Shown: positions 16,780 through 24,530 of the stretch, piece by piece
Numbering within the stretch: position 1 is the first letter of the stretch
Layout of the letters: the number at the start of each line of letters is the position of its first letter
DNA from: an uncultured Roseibium sp.
GTDB lineage: Bacteria > Pseudomonadota > Alphaproteobacteria > Rhizobiales > Stappiaceae
DNA: 64,000 nucleotides
Assembly: GCF_947494555.1 (NCBI RefSeq)
Contig: NZ_CANLVF010000004.1
Span: 496,001 to 560,000, forward strand
Direction: 5' to 3'
Translations under genes and position numbers: made by a program
The notes under the pieces: model-generated
What the model saw: the letters and a program-made list of their open reading frames with translations, nothing else
Database searches by the model: none
Told to the model about the DNA's origin: nothing

Positions 16780-17562
16780 ATGCTTGCCAACAAAACCGCC
16801 GTCGTTACCGGTTCAACGTCCGGTATCGGACTTGGCTGCGCCCGCGCCTTTGCCGAGCAAGGTGCCAATGTCGTTATCAACGGTCTTGGTGATGCTAACG
16901 AAATCGAAGCGACACGAGCCGCGATCGAGGCCGATTTTGGCGTGCGGTGTACCTACTCCCCCGCAAACATGCTCAATGGTGATGAGATCGCCGCGATGAT
17001 CGCGGATGCTGAAAAGGCCTTCGGGTCCGTCGATATCCTCGTGAACAACGCCGGTATTCAGTTCGTGTCCCCAGTCGACGAGTTTCCGGTTGAGAAGTGG
17101 GACGCGATTATCGCTATCAACCTGTCTTCGGCCTTTCACGCCATCCGGGCCGCTCTTCCGGGCATGAAGCAGCGCGGTTGGGGCCGGATCATCAACACTG
17201 CGTCCGCACATGCCCTGGTGGCTTCGCCCTACAAGTCAGCCTATGTTGCCGCAAAGCACGGCATCGCAGGGCTTACGAAAACCGTCGCGCTTGAAGTTGC
17301 GGAACAGGGCATCACCGTAAACGCCATCTGCCCGGGTTATGTCTGGACGCCTTTGGTCGAGGCCCAAATTCCCGACACGATGAAGGCGCGCAACATGACC
17401 GAAGAGCAGGTGAAAAAAGACGTCATGCTGAAGGCGCAGCCCACCAAGGATTTTGTCACTGTCGAGCAGGTCGCGGGATATGCGGCGTTTCTGTGCTCCG
17501 ATACGGCATCGTCGATCACAGGATCCGTGCTGCCGATCGACGGGGGCTGGACCGCGCAATAA
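16780..17562 (+). CDS. bdhA: 3-hydroxybutyrate dehydrogenase
   Basis: A 260-residue NAD-dependent SDR oxidising (R)-3-hydroxybutyrate to acetoacetate, the last step of PHB use. The Rossmann motif TGSTSGIG is at 10-17, NNAG at 89-92, and the catalytic triad is S142, Y155, K159 (YVAAKHG). The sequence KTVALEVAEQGITVNAICPG and the ending LPIDGGWTAQ are typical of the 3-hydroxybutyrate dehydrogenase subfamily. The ATG at 16780 has GGGAGA about six bases upstream. The patatin gene 33 bases downstream is probably co-transcribed. Confidence 0.95.
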   Translation: MLANKTAVVTGSTSGIGLGCARAFAEQGANVVINGLGDANEIEATRAAIEADFGVRCTYSPANMLNGDEIAAMIADAEKAFGSVDILVNNAGIQFVSPVDEFPVEKWDAIIAINLSSAFHAIRAALPGMKQRGWGRIINTASAHALVASPYKSAYVAAKHGIAGLTKTVALEVAEQGITVNAICPGYVWTPLVEAQIPDTMKARNMTEEQVKKDVMLKAQPTKDFVTVEQVAGYAAFLCSDTASSITGSVLPIDGGWTAQ

Positions 17563-17595
17563 TTGCTGATCGCAAGGATCTGAAAGGCGTTTGAT

Positions 17596-18609
17596 TTGGC
17601 CGCTCCGAAAAAGATAAATCTCGCATTGCAGGGGGGAGGTGCTCATGGCGCCTTTACCTGGGGTGTACTCGACTATTTTCTCGAGGATAGCCGCCTGGCG
17701 ATCGATGCCATCACCGGAACGTCTGCCGGGGCGATGAATGCCGTCGTCCTCGCGAGCGGCATGGAAGCCGGCGGCGAGGACGGTGCCAGAGCCAGCCTGG
17801 AAGCGTTCTGGCGCGAGGTAAGCGACGAGGCACGGTTCAGTCCGATCCAGCGGTCGCCGCTTGATGTGCTTCTTGGCAACTGGAGCCTCGATCATTCGCC
17901 GAGCTACCTTTATTTCGACGTTCTGTCACGATTTGCGTCGCCATATGAATTCAACCCTTTGAATGTCAATCCGCTTCGCGATGTCGTTGAAAAGATGGTC
18001 GATTTCGAAAAAGTGCATTGTTGTTCCGGCGTGAGGCTGTTTATCGCCGCGACGAATGTCTTTTCGGGCAAAATCCGCGTTTTTAGCGAAAAGGAGGTCA
18101 CGCTCGACGCGGTCATGGCATCGGCCTGTCTGCCTCAGCTGTACCAGGCGGTCGAAATTGAAGGCGAACCCTATTGGGACGGCGGCTACATGGGCAATCC
18201 GCCGCTCTATCCGCTCTTCTACGAAACCGAGACACCGGACGTCATCCTTGTCCAGATCAATCCTCTGGAGCGGCGACAGGTGCCGCGCACGGCGCGAGAA
18301 ATCGTCAATCGTCTCAACGAAATAACATTCAACTCAACGCTTTTGCGAGAGCTGCGCGCCATCGATTTCGTCACCCGTTTGATCGAGGAAGGCAAACTTT
18401 CGTCGGCCGAATACATGAAGGTGCACTTGCACCGGATTTTTGCGCGCGAACTCAAGCCGCTCCAGGCGTCTTCGAAAATGAACGCCGAATGGGCGTTCCT
18501 CACAGAATTACGCGACCTCGGCCGCCAGACGGCCAGAGAGTGGCTGGACGCCCATTTCGAGGATTTGGGCGTGCAATCGTCTGTCGATCTCAGGGACGAG
18601 TTTTCGTGA
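17596..18609 (+). CDS. Patatin-like phospholipase/esterase
   Basis: A 337-residue serine hydrolase of the patatin family. The oxyanion hole GGGAHG is at about 13-18, the nucleophile is S43 in GTSAG, and the catalytic Asp is D195 in WDGGYMG, giving the complete Ser-Asp dyad. It begins with a TTG codon at 17596; no ATG lies close to the conserved INLALQGGG. It lies directly after bdhA, and this pairing suggests a role in PHB granule or storage-lipid turnover. That is inference; phospholipase activity is equally possible. Confidence 0.92.
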   Translation: MAAPKKINLALQGGGAHGAFTWGVLDYFLEDSRLAIDAITGTSAGAMNAVVLASGMEAGGEDGARASLEAFWREVSDEARFSPIQRSPLDVLLGNWSLDHSPSYLYFDVLSRFASPYEFNPLNVNPLRDVVEKMVDFEKVHCCSGVRLFIAATNVFSGKIRVFSEKEVTLDAVMASACLPQLYQAVEIEGEPYWDGGYMGNPPLYPLFYETETPDVILVQINPLERRQVPRTAREIVNRLNEITFNSTLLRELRAIDFVTRLIEEGKLSSAEYMKVHLHRIFARELKPLQASSKMNAEWAFLTELRDLGRQTAREWLDAHFEDLGVQSSVDLRDEFS

Positions 18610-18675
18610 ACGTTGATTGCAGATGGGGCTAAGGCGTTAACTCTTTCTTAGGCCTGTTCGCAACCGGCTTTGCAG

Positions 18676-18687
18676 ATTGCAATGCAT
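18676..18687. promoter_or_regulatory. Palindrome-like ATTGCAATGCAT motif
   Basis: A TTGCA-N-TGCA-like element sits about 110 bases upstream of the candidate sRNA promoter, in the spacer after the patatin gene. It resembles the TGC-rich sites linked with PhaR-type regulators, but it is short and could be chance. Confidence 0.2.
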
Positions 18688-18794
18688 GAGAAGTAAACGC
18701 TTTGTAAACAATATCAACATCTTGTGTTGACGGCAGTGTTGCCAACCAGATCTGGTCATTTTTCCGCGAAAACAAACTGGCAAGCCTTTTGCGA

Positions 18795-18823
18795 TTGACT
18801 TGGCACGCTGATTGTCAGGTTGT
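18795..18823 (+). promoter_or_regulatory. Possible sRNA promoter
   Basis: TTGACT at 18795-18800 is a good -35 element. The -10 region at about 18817-18823 is poor (AGGTTGT), as is common in alphaproteobacterial promoters. Start of transcription would be near 18828. Confidence 0.4.
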
Positions 18824-18827
18824 GCGT

Positions 18828-18940
18828 CGTCAGCGCCTTATGTGGATGGAAGAAGTGGGCAACTGCGACCCCGCCCGCTTCTTTCCTCCCATAGCGGGCT
18901 CCGCCGAGCCTTGAACGTCAAGACCCAATTGACGCGTTTT
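18828..18940 (+). ncRNA. Candidate anti-Shine-Dalgarno sRNA, MmgR/suhB-like
   Basis: About 110 nt between a TTGACT -35 element and an intrinsic terminator. It contains a hairpin GCCCGC (18873-18878) / GCGGGC (18894-18899) whose 15-base loop is TTCTTTCCTCCCATA, exposing CCTCCC, an anti-Shine-Dalgarno sequence. The final hairpin is CGTCAA (18916-18921) / TTGACG (18929-18934) followed by CGTTTT. No reading frame fits. A single-stranded UUUCCUCCC core and similar length are what I recall for the rhizobial alpha-r8 family (MmgR, Rfam suhB), which limits PHB accumulation. It lies just after bdhA and the patatin gene, so the context matches. Family membership is from memory and needs a covariance-model search. 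Confidence 0.6.
18916..18940 (+). terminator. Terminator of the candidate sRNA
   Basis: A six-base-pair stem CGTCAA/TTGACG with a seven-base loop, then CGTTTT. The T tract is short, so strength is moderate. Confidence 0.5.
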
Positions 18941-19052
18941 CAATGCGAACTCTCATCAAAATAGCCGAATAGCATTTTTCTGGACAGAAACTGTCCTTAA
19001 AGTGTTGGTATTGGATACCTATCTTTAGAGCAGATCGAAAAAAGGTTTTGGG

Positions 19053-19883
19053 ATGAGAGACAGGTTAACGCATTTTCTGGCCGGCTGTCTTGGCGCCGTG
19101 GCACTGTGGTCCCTTCCGGCAGGTGCACTCGCTGGCAGCGACGAAGAAAAAATGGCCGAGATCAAGGAAAACGGCGGTTGTCCCCGCTGCGATTTGCGAT
19201 TGACCGAGCTGAGATTCCTGGCAGTAGAAAACGCCAATTTCAACAGGGCCAACCTGCGCGAAACCGACCTCAAGGAAGCGGTTCTGCCGGGTGGCGACTT
19301 CCAGAATGCCGATTTGCGGCGTGCGGAGGCCGAGCGAGCGGATTTTGCCGGCAGTAACTTTGCCGGGTCCAACATGCGTTCCGCAGATCTCGAAAAAGCC
19401 AATTTCACGGATGCAAATCTGAAAGGGGTCGACCTTAGAGACGCCGACCTCAATGCAAGTATCGCCAATGGAGCGGTTTTCGACGATGCAGATCTGCGCA
19501 ATGCAGCGCTCATCCGGTCCGTTGCCGTCGGTGCCTCGTTTGAAGGGGCAAAGATGGACGGTGTCAACCTGGAGCGTGTCGATCTGACGGATGCCAATTT
19601 CAAGGATGCCCGCATCCGCCAGGGTAAACTCGACCGGATCAAGGCGGTTGGCGCGGATTTTTCCGGAGCCGATTTTTCAGGCGTTCGCCTGGTGAGCGCC
19701 GACCTTACCAACGCCAATCTGACAAAGGTGGATTTTGACGGTGCTCTGCTTCGCCGGACCCGGCTTGTGGGTGCCGACCTGACGGGAGCCTACAATCTCG
19801 ATCCGAGCCGGATCCTGGGCGCTTGCGGTGACGAGACCACCAAGCTTCCGCGCGGCATAGAGCTCATCGAGTGTTCCTACTGA
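19053..19883 (+). CDS. Secreted pentapeptide-repeat protein
   Basis: A 276-residue protein with a signal peptide (MRDRLTHFLAGCLGAVALWS, cleavage probably after GALA). From about residue 55 to 260 it shows around 35-40 tandem A(D/N)LXX-type units (ANFNRANLRETDLKEAVLPG and so on), which build a right-handed quadrilateral beta-helix. A CPRC motif just before the repeats and two cysteines at the end (ILGACGDE and LIECSY) may cap or cross-link the helix outside the cytoplasm. Function unknown; the exported location argues against a gyrase-protecting Qnr-type role. It is convergent with the MipA gene and shares a terminator with it. Confidence 0.9.
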   Translation: MRDRLTHFLAGCLGAVALWSLPAGALAGSDEEKMAEIKENGGCPRCDLRLTELRFLAVENANFNRANLRETDLKEAVLPGGDFQNADLRRAEAERADFAGSNFAGSNMRSADLEKANFTDANLKGVDLRDADLNASIANGAVFDDADLRNAALIRSVAVGASFEGAKMDGVNLERVDLTDANFKDARIRQGKLDRIKAVGADFSGADFSGVRLVSADLTNANLTKVDFDGALLRRTRLVGADLTGAYNLDPSRILGACGDETTKLPRGIELIECSY

Positions 19884-19909
19884 TCCTCAGCACGCGGGTG
19901 CTATAAATG

Positions 19910-19936
19910 AAAAAGGAGGCCGCGGCCTCCTTTTTT
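19910..19936. terminator. Bidirectional terminator
   Basis: The palindrome GGAGGCCGCGGCCTCC (19915-19930) is flanked by an A run on the left and a T run on the right, so it can terminate both the pentapeptide-repeat gene (+) and the MipA gene (-). Confidence 0.9.
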
Positions 19937-19967
19937 GCAGGACAAGATAACGTCGAACATCAATGCT

Positions 19968-20768
19968 TTAGAAGACGTCGAAAGCGAACCGGTAGCTCAC
20001 GCCGACGCCCAGCGTAAACTGGTCCTTGCTGCCGGCCTCTGCGATCGGGCTGTCGGCGGCGTCACCAATCAGACGGTCGTAGGTGCCACGGATGTGCAGC
20101 CGGACATCGTCGTTCCAGTCGTAACTTCCGCGAGCGGCAAGGCCGACGCTCTTGAAGCCGGCGCTCGGGTCGTACTCGGTCAGACGGCCACCACTATTGG
20201 CCGCTTCCCGCGCGGTGACACCGAAATAAGTGTCCATATACTCGCCGGAAGCAAAGCTGGCGCGCGGGCCGAAGCTGACTTCCCATTTGTCACTCGGATA
20301 AATGATGCCGTCGAGCCCAAGCTGGCCAACCTGACCGGTGTGGCCGTTGATCCCCTGACGCAACTCGGCGAAGGCGCGGAAGTGTTCCGTGCGGAAGCCG
20401 CCGCCAAGACCGAGTTCCAGCGCCCAGTCAACCGTTTCCGTCCCGGTCAGGTCCGAGCTGTCGCCAGCGTCTCGTTCGCCGATGAAGTTGAAAGACGGGA
20501 AGAAAAACACACCGGCACGGCGCCGGCCGTCCACCACCTGCCCAAGGCCCGGCAGATAGAATCGCCCGACCGATATGATCGGCATCGGGTAGATCAGGTA
20601 GGAATCGGCAGATTCATATCGCGGTTGCGCTATCGCGCCGATGCCCAGATCGACCACGAATTGCTTCGTGGCGTCCTGCGCGGAGATTTCGCCGCTTTGA
20701 GCCAGCGCGGTTCCGGACACGGCGCTCAGCGACAAGGCGAGCGCAACGCGTGACAAGGTCTTGAACAT
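19968..20768 (-). CDS. MipA/OmpV-family outer membrane protein
   Basis: A 266-residue outer membrane beta-barrel. The signal peptide (FKTLSRVALALSLSAVSGTA, cleavage at ALA-QS) starts at the ATG at 20768; another in-frame ATG at 20783 would add five residues. The mature part shows the family pattern VDLGIGAIAQPRYESADSYL, YPMPIISVGRFYLPGLGQV, repeated strand-like stretches and the aromatic C-terminal end VSYRFAFDVF typical of BamA substrates. MipA scaffolds murein enzymes in E. coli; in alphaproteobacteria the role is mostly unknown. Confidence 0.9.
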   Translation of the reverse strand: MFKTLSRVALALSLSAVSGTALAQSGEISAQDATKQFVVDLGIGAIAQPRYESADSYLIYPMPIISVGRFYLPGLGQVVDGRRRAGVFFFPSFNFIGERDAGDSSDLTGTETVDWALELGLGGGFRTEHFRAFAELRQGINGHTGQVGQLGLDGIIYPSDKWEVSFGPRASFASGEYMDTYFGVTAREAANSGGRLTEYDPSAGFKSVGLAARGSYDWNDDVRLHIRGTYDRLIGDAADSPIAEAGSKDQFTLGVGVSYRFAFDVF

Positions 20769-21006
20769 TAAGGCTTCATCCATATGGAGTTCGTTGCCGG
20801 CAAGATAGCACGAAGCTGGCTTACTCAAAGCCTAACGAATCCCGGTTTTGACGGAGTGTTGCATTTCCGCATCGGATTTCCAGACCGGCAAAGGCACCGC
20901 ATTATCTTCAAACAATCTTTCGTTCTTGAAAGTGCCGTCTTGCAGGCGTGCGATCTCGGAGCTACATGAGAAACGTGACAGAACCTGAACGGCAACGGAC
21001 CAGATC

Positions 21007-21303
21007 ATGACCGCACTCTTTAACGTCATCCTCCTCGCGCTGGAGCTCTATACCTACGTGATCATTGCCAGTGCGATTTTTTCCTGGCTCTACGCTTTCA
21101 ACATCGTGAATTCGAGCAACCAGATCATCAATTCGATCGGCAGGGTGCTCTATAATCTGACCGAGCCGGCGCTGCGCCCCATACGCCGTTTTATGCCCGA
21201 CCTCGGTGGGATCGACATTTCTCCCGTTATTCTGCTTCTCGGGATCATCTTTCTCCGTCAGATCATCGTCATCAATGTCTTGCCTATGGTGCGTGGCTAC
21301 TGA
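21007..21303 (+). CDS. YggT-family membrane protein
   Basis: A 98-residue inner membrane protein with two hydrophobic segments (FNVILLALELYTYVIIASAI at the N-terminus and ISPVILLLGIIFLRQIIVIN) separated by the conserved loop TEPALRPIRRFMPDLGGIDI. The family is conserved in bacteria, linked loosely with osmotic tolerance and with cell-division gene clusters, and lacks a proven activity. It is followed by a strong terminator. Confidence 0.93.
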   Translation: MTALFNVILLALELYTYVIIASAIFSWLYAFNIVNSSNQIINSIGRVLYNLTEPALRPIRRFMPDLGGIDISPVILLLGIIFLRQIIVINVLPMVRGY

Positions 21304-21327
21304 CGAACGGCAGAGTAAAACGCCAAT

Positions 21328-21356
21328 GGCCCGGATCATCGGATCCGGGCTTTTTC
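21328..21356 (+). terminator. Rho-independent terminator after yggT
   Basis: GCCCGGATC and GGATCCGGGC form a strong stem, followed by TTTTTCTG. It ends the yggT transcript 25-55 bases past the stop and lies before the convergent Trm112-like gene. Confidence 0.88.
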
Positions 21357-21372
21357 TGTCTCGCACAAGAAC

Positions 21373-21564
21373 CTAGTCTTCGAGTGGCCTAGCCTCATCC
21401 GGAAGCATGATGGGAATCCCGTTGCGGATCGGATAGGCGAGCTTGGCCGATCTTGAGATCAGTTCTCTGGCGTCCGCATCATATTCGAGCGTTGTCTTGG
21501 TCACGGGACAGACAAGCAGTTCAAGCAGTTTCCGGTCAACCGGACGTTCTGTCGTGTCGTTCAT
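21373..21564 (-). CDS. Trm112/YcaR-family small protein
   Basis: A 63-residue protein with DRKLLELLVCPVTKTTLEYD, an acidic middle, and LAYPIRNGIPIMLPDEAR. This is the short zinc-ribbon-like Trm112 fold, which in this class has lost most zinc cysteines (one CP pair left). Related eukaryotic and archaeal proteins activate methyltransferases; bacterial partners are unclear. It follows the Lon-substrate-binding-like gene by 36 bases on the same strand, a conserved alphaproteobacterial neighbourhood. Confidence 0.92.
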   Translation of the reverse strand: MNDTTERPVDRKLLELLVCPVTKTTLEYDADARELISRSAKLAYPIRNGIPIMLPDEARPLED

Positions 21565-21600
21565 CTGAAATTCTCTTTGCTGGCGAGAAGTCCGGGCGGA

Positions 21601-22278
21601 CTACTGAAGCGTGGAGCCGCCGTCATTCTGCGATCTTGCCAGATCCATCTCGGTGATGGCAATGAGCGTTTCGGCGCGCGTCTTCAGGTCGCGGGCTTCC
21701 AGCAAAGCCTGTTTTTCCTGCGGTCCATAGGGGCACATCATGCAGAGCGCATTCACAAGCACTTCAGTTTCCGCTTCCGAAACACTTTGCCAGTCCGCTT
21801 CCAGGTTGTTCGCGTCGAGATAATCCCGTAGCGTTTTCAAAAGACCGTTGCGATCAACATCATCTTCGCCGTCGCCGCATTTAAGGTCGCCGGAGAACGG
21901 TGCAAAGTCGCATTCGACCTCTCTGAAGGCACTGTAAGTGCGCATTTCCTTGCCGAGCGCGAACCGGGTAATGCCCTGCAGCGTGATCAGGTAGCGGCCA
22001 TCACCCGTTTCCTGAAAGCTCGTGAGGCGGCCGACACATCCGACATTCGCGAGCGACGGCGTTTCGCTCTCGTCGCCCATGGCTTCGGAGGCGGGCTGTA
22101 CCATGCCTATCAACCTGTTTCCGGACAGGGCGTTATCCACCATGTCGAGATAGCGCTGCTCGAATATGTTCAGCGGAAGCTGGGTTCTGGGAAGAAGCAA
22201 CGCACCGGACAGAGGAAAAACAGGCAGAACGGGCGGAAGATCCGCGATGGTGTCATAGATGGCATTTCCCGCCTGCAT
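21601..22278 (-). CDS. LON peptidase substrate-binding domain protein
   Basis: A 225-residue stand-alone Lon N-domain protein, with LPPVLPVFPLSGALLLPRTQ, PLNIFEQRYLDMVDNAL, RLIGMVQPA, VGCVGRLTSFQETGDGRYLI and LQGITRFAL. It lacks the AAA and protease parts of Lon. Its role is unproven. It lies between the thioredoxin-fold gene upstream and the Trm112-like gene downstream, all on the minus strand and probably one transcript. Confidence 0.93.
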   Translation of the reverse strand: MQAGNAIYDTIADLPPVLPVFPLSGALLLPRTQLPLNIFEQRYLDMVDNALSGNRLIGMVQPASEAMGDESETPSLANVGCVGRLTSFQETGDGRYLITLQGITRFALGKEMRTYSAFREVECDFAPFSGDLKCGDGEDDVDRNGLLKTLRDYLDANNLEADWQSVSEAETEVLVNALCMMCPYGPQEKQALLEARDLKTRAETLIAITEMDLARSQNDGGSTLQ

Positions 22279-22364
22279 TTCTGCGCCTTTTTATTTTGTT
22301 GCTTCCGGCACCGGTCCCCAAAATTCCGGGCTCTTTCGTAAATGTGTGTCAGTTCCGCCAATCG

Positions 22365-23366
22365 TCAAGAAAACAGAACGGCCGAGAGCTTGCGGCGGCC
22401 GTAATTGCTGGCGGGATCCTTGAAGCCCCAGGCCTCGAAAAACTGCAGGAGCTGCTTGCGCGCACCGTCTTCGTTCCAGTCGCGGTCGCGGCGGACGATT
22501 TCAATGAGCTGATCAACCGCCCCTTCCTTATCTCCCTTGCCGTTGAGACCGAGGGCCAGATCGAAACGTGCCTGATAATCGAGCGGATCCTTGGCGATCC
22601 GGTCATGAAACTCGGCGAGATCGCCAAGCGAGGACGCCTGCTCGGCAAGATCGACAGCCGCCTTTGCAGCGACATAAGCTTCGTCGGACCGCTTGTCTTC
22701 GGGCACGAGTTCCAGCGCCTGCTGGGCGCGTTCAAGTTCATCCGCACCCAGATAACACTGTGCGAGACCGGCGATAGCCTTCACATTTTCCGGTTCCATC
22801 TGCATCACCGCGCCAAAGAGCTGAGCGGCCTGGGGGAAATCCTGCGCGGCCAGAAGCTCCTCTGCCTGCTCCAGATAAGCGTCCGTCTGGTTCGTCGGAG
22901 CCGGTCCGCCGAGCTTTTCGATGAATTCCTTCACCTGGCTTTCCTGCTGAGCGCCCATGAAGCCGTCGACAGGCTGGCCGTCCTTGAAGGCAACCACGGC
23001 AGGGATTGACTGGATCCCCATCTGGCCGGCGATTTCCGGATAGTCGTCAATGTTCATCTTGGCCAGCTTGACCGTGCCGCCTGCCGCCTTGACGGCGGCC
23101 TCGATAATCGGTGTCAGCTGTTTGCAGGGACCGCACCAGGGAGCCCAGAAGTCGACAAGAACGGGTTGCTGGCGCGATGCTTCAAGGACGTCCGCCATGA
23201 AGGTCTGAGTTGTCACGTCGAATATCAGTTCACCTGCCGGCGCATCACCGCCGCCGCCACCGCCATCGCCGCCGAAGCCGCCACCCTGGCCGCCATATCC
23301 GCCGCCCATGCTGGCACCGAACCCGCCGCCGACCTGGCCGCCGACGTTGTAGTTGCCATTGCTCAT
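22365..23366 (-). CDS. Thioredoxin-TPR protein (CnoX/YbbN family)
   Basis: A 333-residue chaperedoxin-type protein. It has an unusual glycine-rich N-terminal tail (about residues 8-40, GGG/GGYGGQGG repeats), a thioredoxin domain (about 45-155) with the active site FWAPWCGPCKQ, and a TPR-like C-terminal half (about 165-333). E. coli CnoX has SQHC instead of CGPC, while this protein keeps two redox cysteines and may act as a reductase as well as a holdase for GroEL/DnaK clients. The Gly-rich tail makes the DNA low-complexity at 23230-23350 and is probably disordered. Confidence 0.92.
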   Translation of the reverse strand: MSNGNYNVGGQVGGGFGASMGGGYGGQGGGFGGDGGGGGGDAPAGELIFDVTTQTFMADVLEASRQQPVLVDFWAPWCGPCKQLTPIIEAAVKAAGGTVKLAKMNIDDYPEIAGQMGIQSIPAVVAFKDGQPVDGFMGAQQESQVKEFIEKLGGPAPTNQTDAYLEQAEELLAAQDFPQAAQLFGAVMQMEPENVKAIAGLAQCYLGADELERAQQALELVPEDKRSDEAYVAAKAAVDLAEQASSLGDLAEFHDRIAKDPLDYQARFDLALGLNGKGDKEGAVDQLIEIVRRDRDWNEDGARKQLLQFFEAWGFKDPASNYGRRKLSAVLFS

Positions 23367-23489
23367 TTATCCGCCTCGTGCTTTCCGGCCGCTCTATGCC
23401 AAGCGGCCAATATCGAATCGTCTATAGGCCAAATTTGCTCCTAACATGGAGCCGCCACGCCGGAAATACAAACTCCGGTGCCTGGATAC

Positions 23490-24011
23490 CTAAAGTCCCG
23501 CCGCAATGGCCTGGTCGCTTGCCGCCAGAACCTTGGGGTCGTGGCCGCAGGCCCGGGCGAATTTCAACAGGTCCTGAGCGCTTATCGTTGTGGTCGCATC
23601 GTTTTTCAGCGGATGATAGTTGAGGACCTCTTGCTGCATCATTGATGCGTCAAAGACAGGTGTCACCCGAAGGGCTTCGCGATCGTTGATCAGCGAGAAG
23701 GGTGTCACTGACCCGGGCTCCACACCCAGAACCTCCATCAGGAGATCCGCGTTTCCGAAGGATACTCTGCCCTGTGCGCCGATGATCTGGTGAACTTTCT
23801 TAAGATCCACAGTCGCGTCGTGAAGGAGCACAATCAGAAAGAGGCGGCTCTTCTTGTCTTTCACAAACAGGTTTTTGGTATGCCCGCCCGGGATCCTGTC
23901 GTGGAGATCTCCGGATTCCGCGACGGTGAAAACCGGCTGATGGTCAACCGTGGATATCTCGATCTCGAGATCGGCCAGAAAGGCCATGAGTTCGTCGCGT
24001 GTTGCTGGCAT
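23490..24011 (-). CDS. Prolyl-tRNA deacylase ProXp-ala/PrdX (YbaK fold)
   Basis: A 173-residue free-standing editing domain that hydrolyses mischarged Ala-tRNA(Pro). Family marks are VFTVAESGDLHDRIPGGHTKNLFVKDKK, where the K of KNLF is the key lysine, LRVTPVFDASMM, and VLNYHPLKNDATTTIS, the ProXp-ala/PrdX signature. It lies just upstream of the tRNA-Gly gene on the opposite strand, which seems incidental. Confidence 0.93.
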   Translation of the reverse strand: MPATRDELMAFLADLEIEISTVDHQPVFTVAESGDLHDRIPGGHTKNLFVKDKKSRLFLIVLLHDATVDLKKVHQIIGAQGRVSFGNADLLMEVLGVEPGSVTPFSLINDREALRVTPVFDASMMQQEVLNYHPLKNDATTTISAQDLLKFARACGHDPKVLAASDQAIAAGL

Positions 24012-24252
24012 GTTTTTTCCTGAATATTGTGTTCCTGCGGGCTGTTTAACGTGATTGCCGTGCCGCTCACAAGTGGAAATTTTGGTAAAAAGTCTTTGTT
24101 TTCTGCGAGTTTTTGCCTTTCATTTTCGGATCGCCCCTCAGAAAGACAGCTACAAAAATTTCTTGAATTTCCTTGTTGCAATCCGTCCCGGCTTAGTCCA
24201 TATACTGCGCCACCGACGCCGAGGCTATTGCTGCCCGGCGCTGGAACACTAT

Positions 24253-24327
24253 GCGGGTGTAGCTCAGGGGTAGAGCACAACCTTGCCAAGGTTGGGGTCG
24301 TGGGTTCGAATCCCATCGCCCGCTCCA
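24253..24327 (+). tRNA. tRNA-Gly (GCC)
   Basis: A 75-base cloverleaf with encoded CCA. The acceptor stem GCGGGTG pairs with CGCCCGC with a wobble, the D-arm AGCTCAGGGGTAGAGC is intact, the anticodon loop TTGCCAA carries GCC at 24285-24287, and the T-arm GTGGGTTCGAATCCCAT is perfect. A terminator follows. Confidence 0.98.
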
Positions 24328-24334
24328 GATTTCA

Positions 24335-24367
24335 AAAAAGGCTCAGGACAATTCCTGGGCCTTTTTT
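24335..24367 (+). terminator. Terminator after tRNA-Gly
   Basis: AAAAAAGGCTCAGGA pairs with TCCTGGGCCTTTTTT, with one or two G-U pairs, eight bases past the tRNA end. The long A/T flanks make it bidirectional in principle. Confidence 0.88.
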
Positions 24368-24530
24368 GTTTTTGACGGTGATCTACTGGTTCCAACCAAT
24401 TTCCGTTCACTTGAAAAAGTGTTCACATTCGCGCTTTAGCTGTTCAGTGTGGCACGTCGGGTCAATCAGAGCTGATCGGGCAACTATCCGTAAGAGGGCC
24501 CCGTTCACCCCTCAGCCTACCTGTTCAACG

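Noticed and set aside
20832..21029. 65-codon minus-strand frame upstream of the MipA gene
   Set aside because: The end reads somewhat like protein, but there is no good ribosome site and it crosses the yggT start. Not supported enough to call.
23230..23350. Low-complexity GCC/GGC repeat region
   Set aside because: It is the coding sequence for the Gly-rich N-terminal tail of the thioredoxin-TPR protein, not a tandem repeat locus.
24253..24367. tRNA-Gly as an integration site for a mobile element
   Set aside because: No integrase or repeated tRNA 3' end is found downstream. The lipase/protease-nuclease locus begins about 1 kb later but shows no att-like repeat that I can see.
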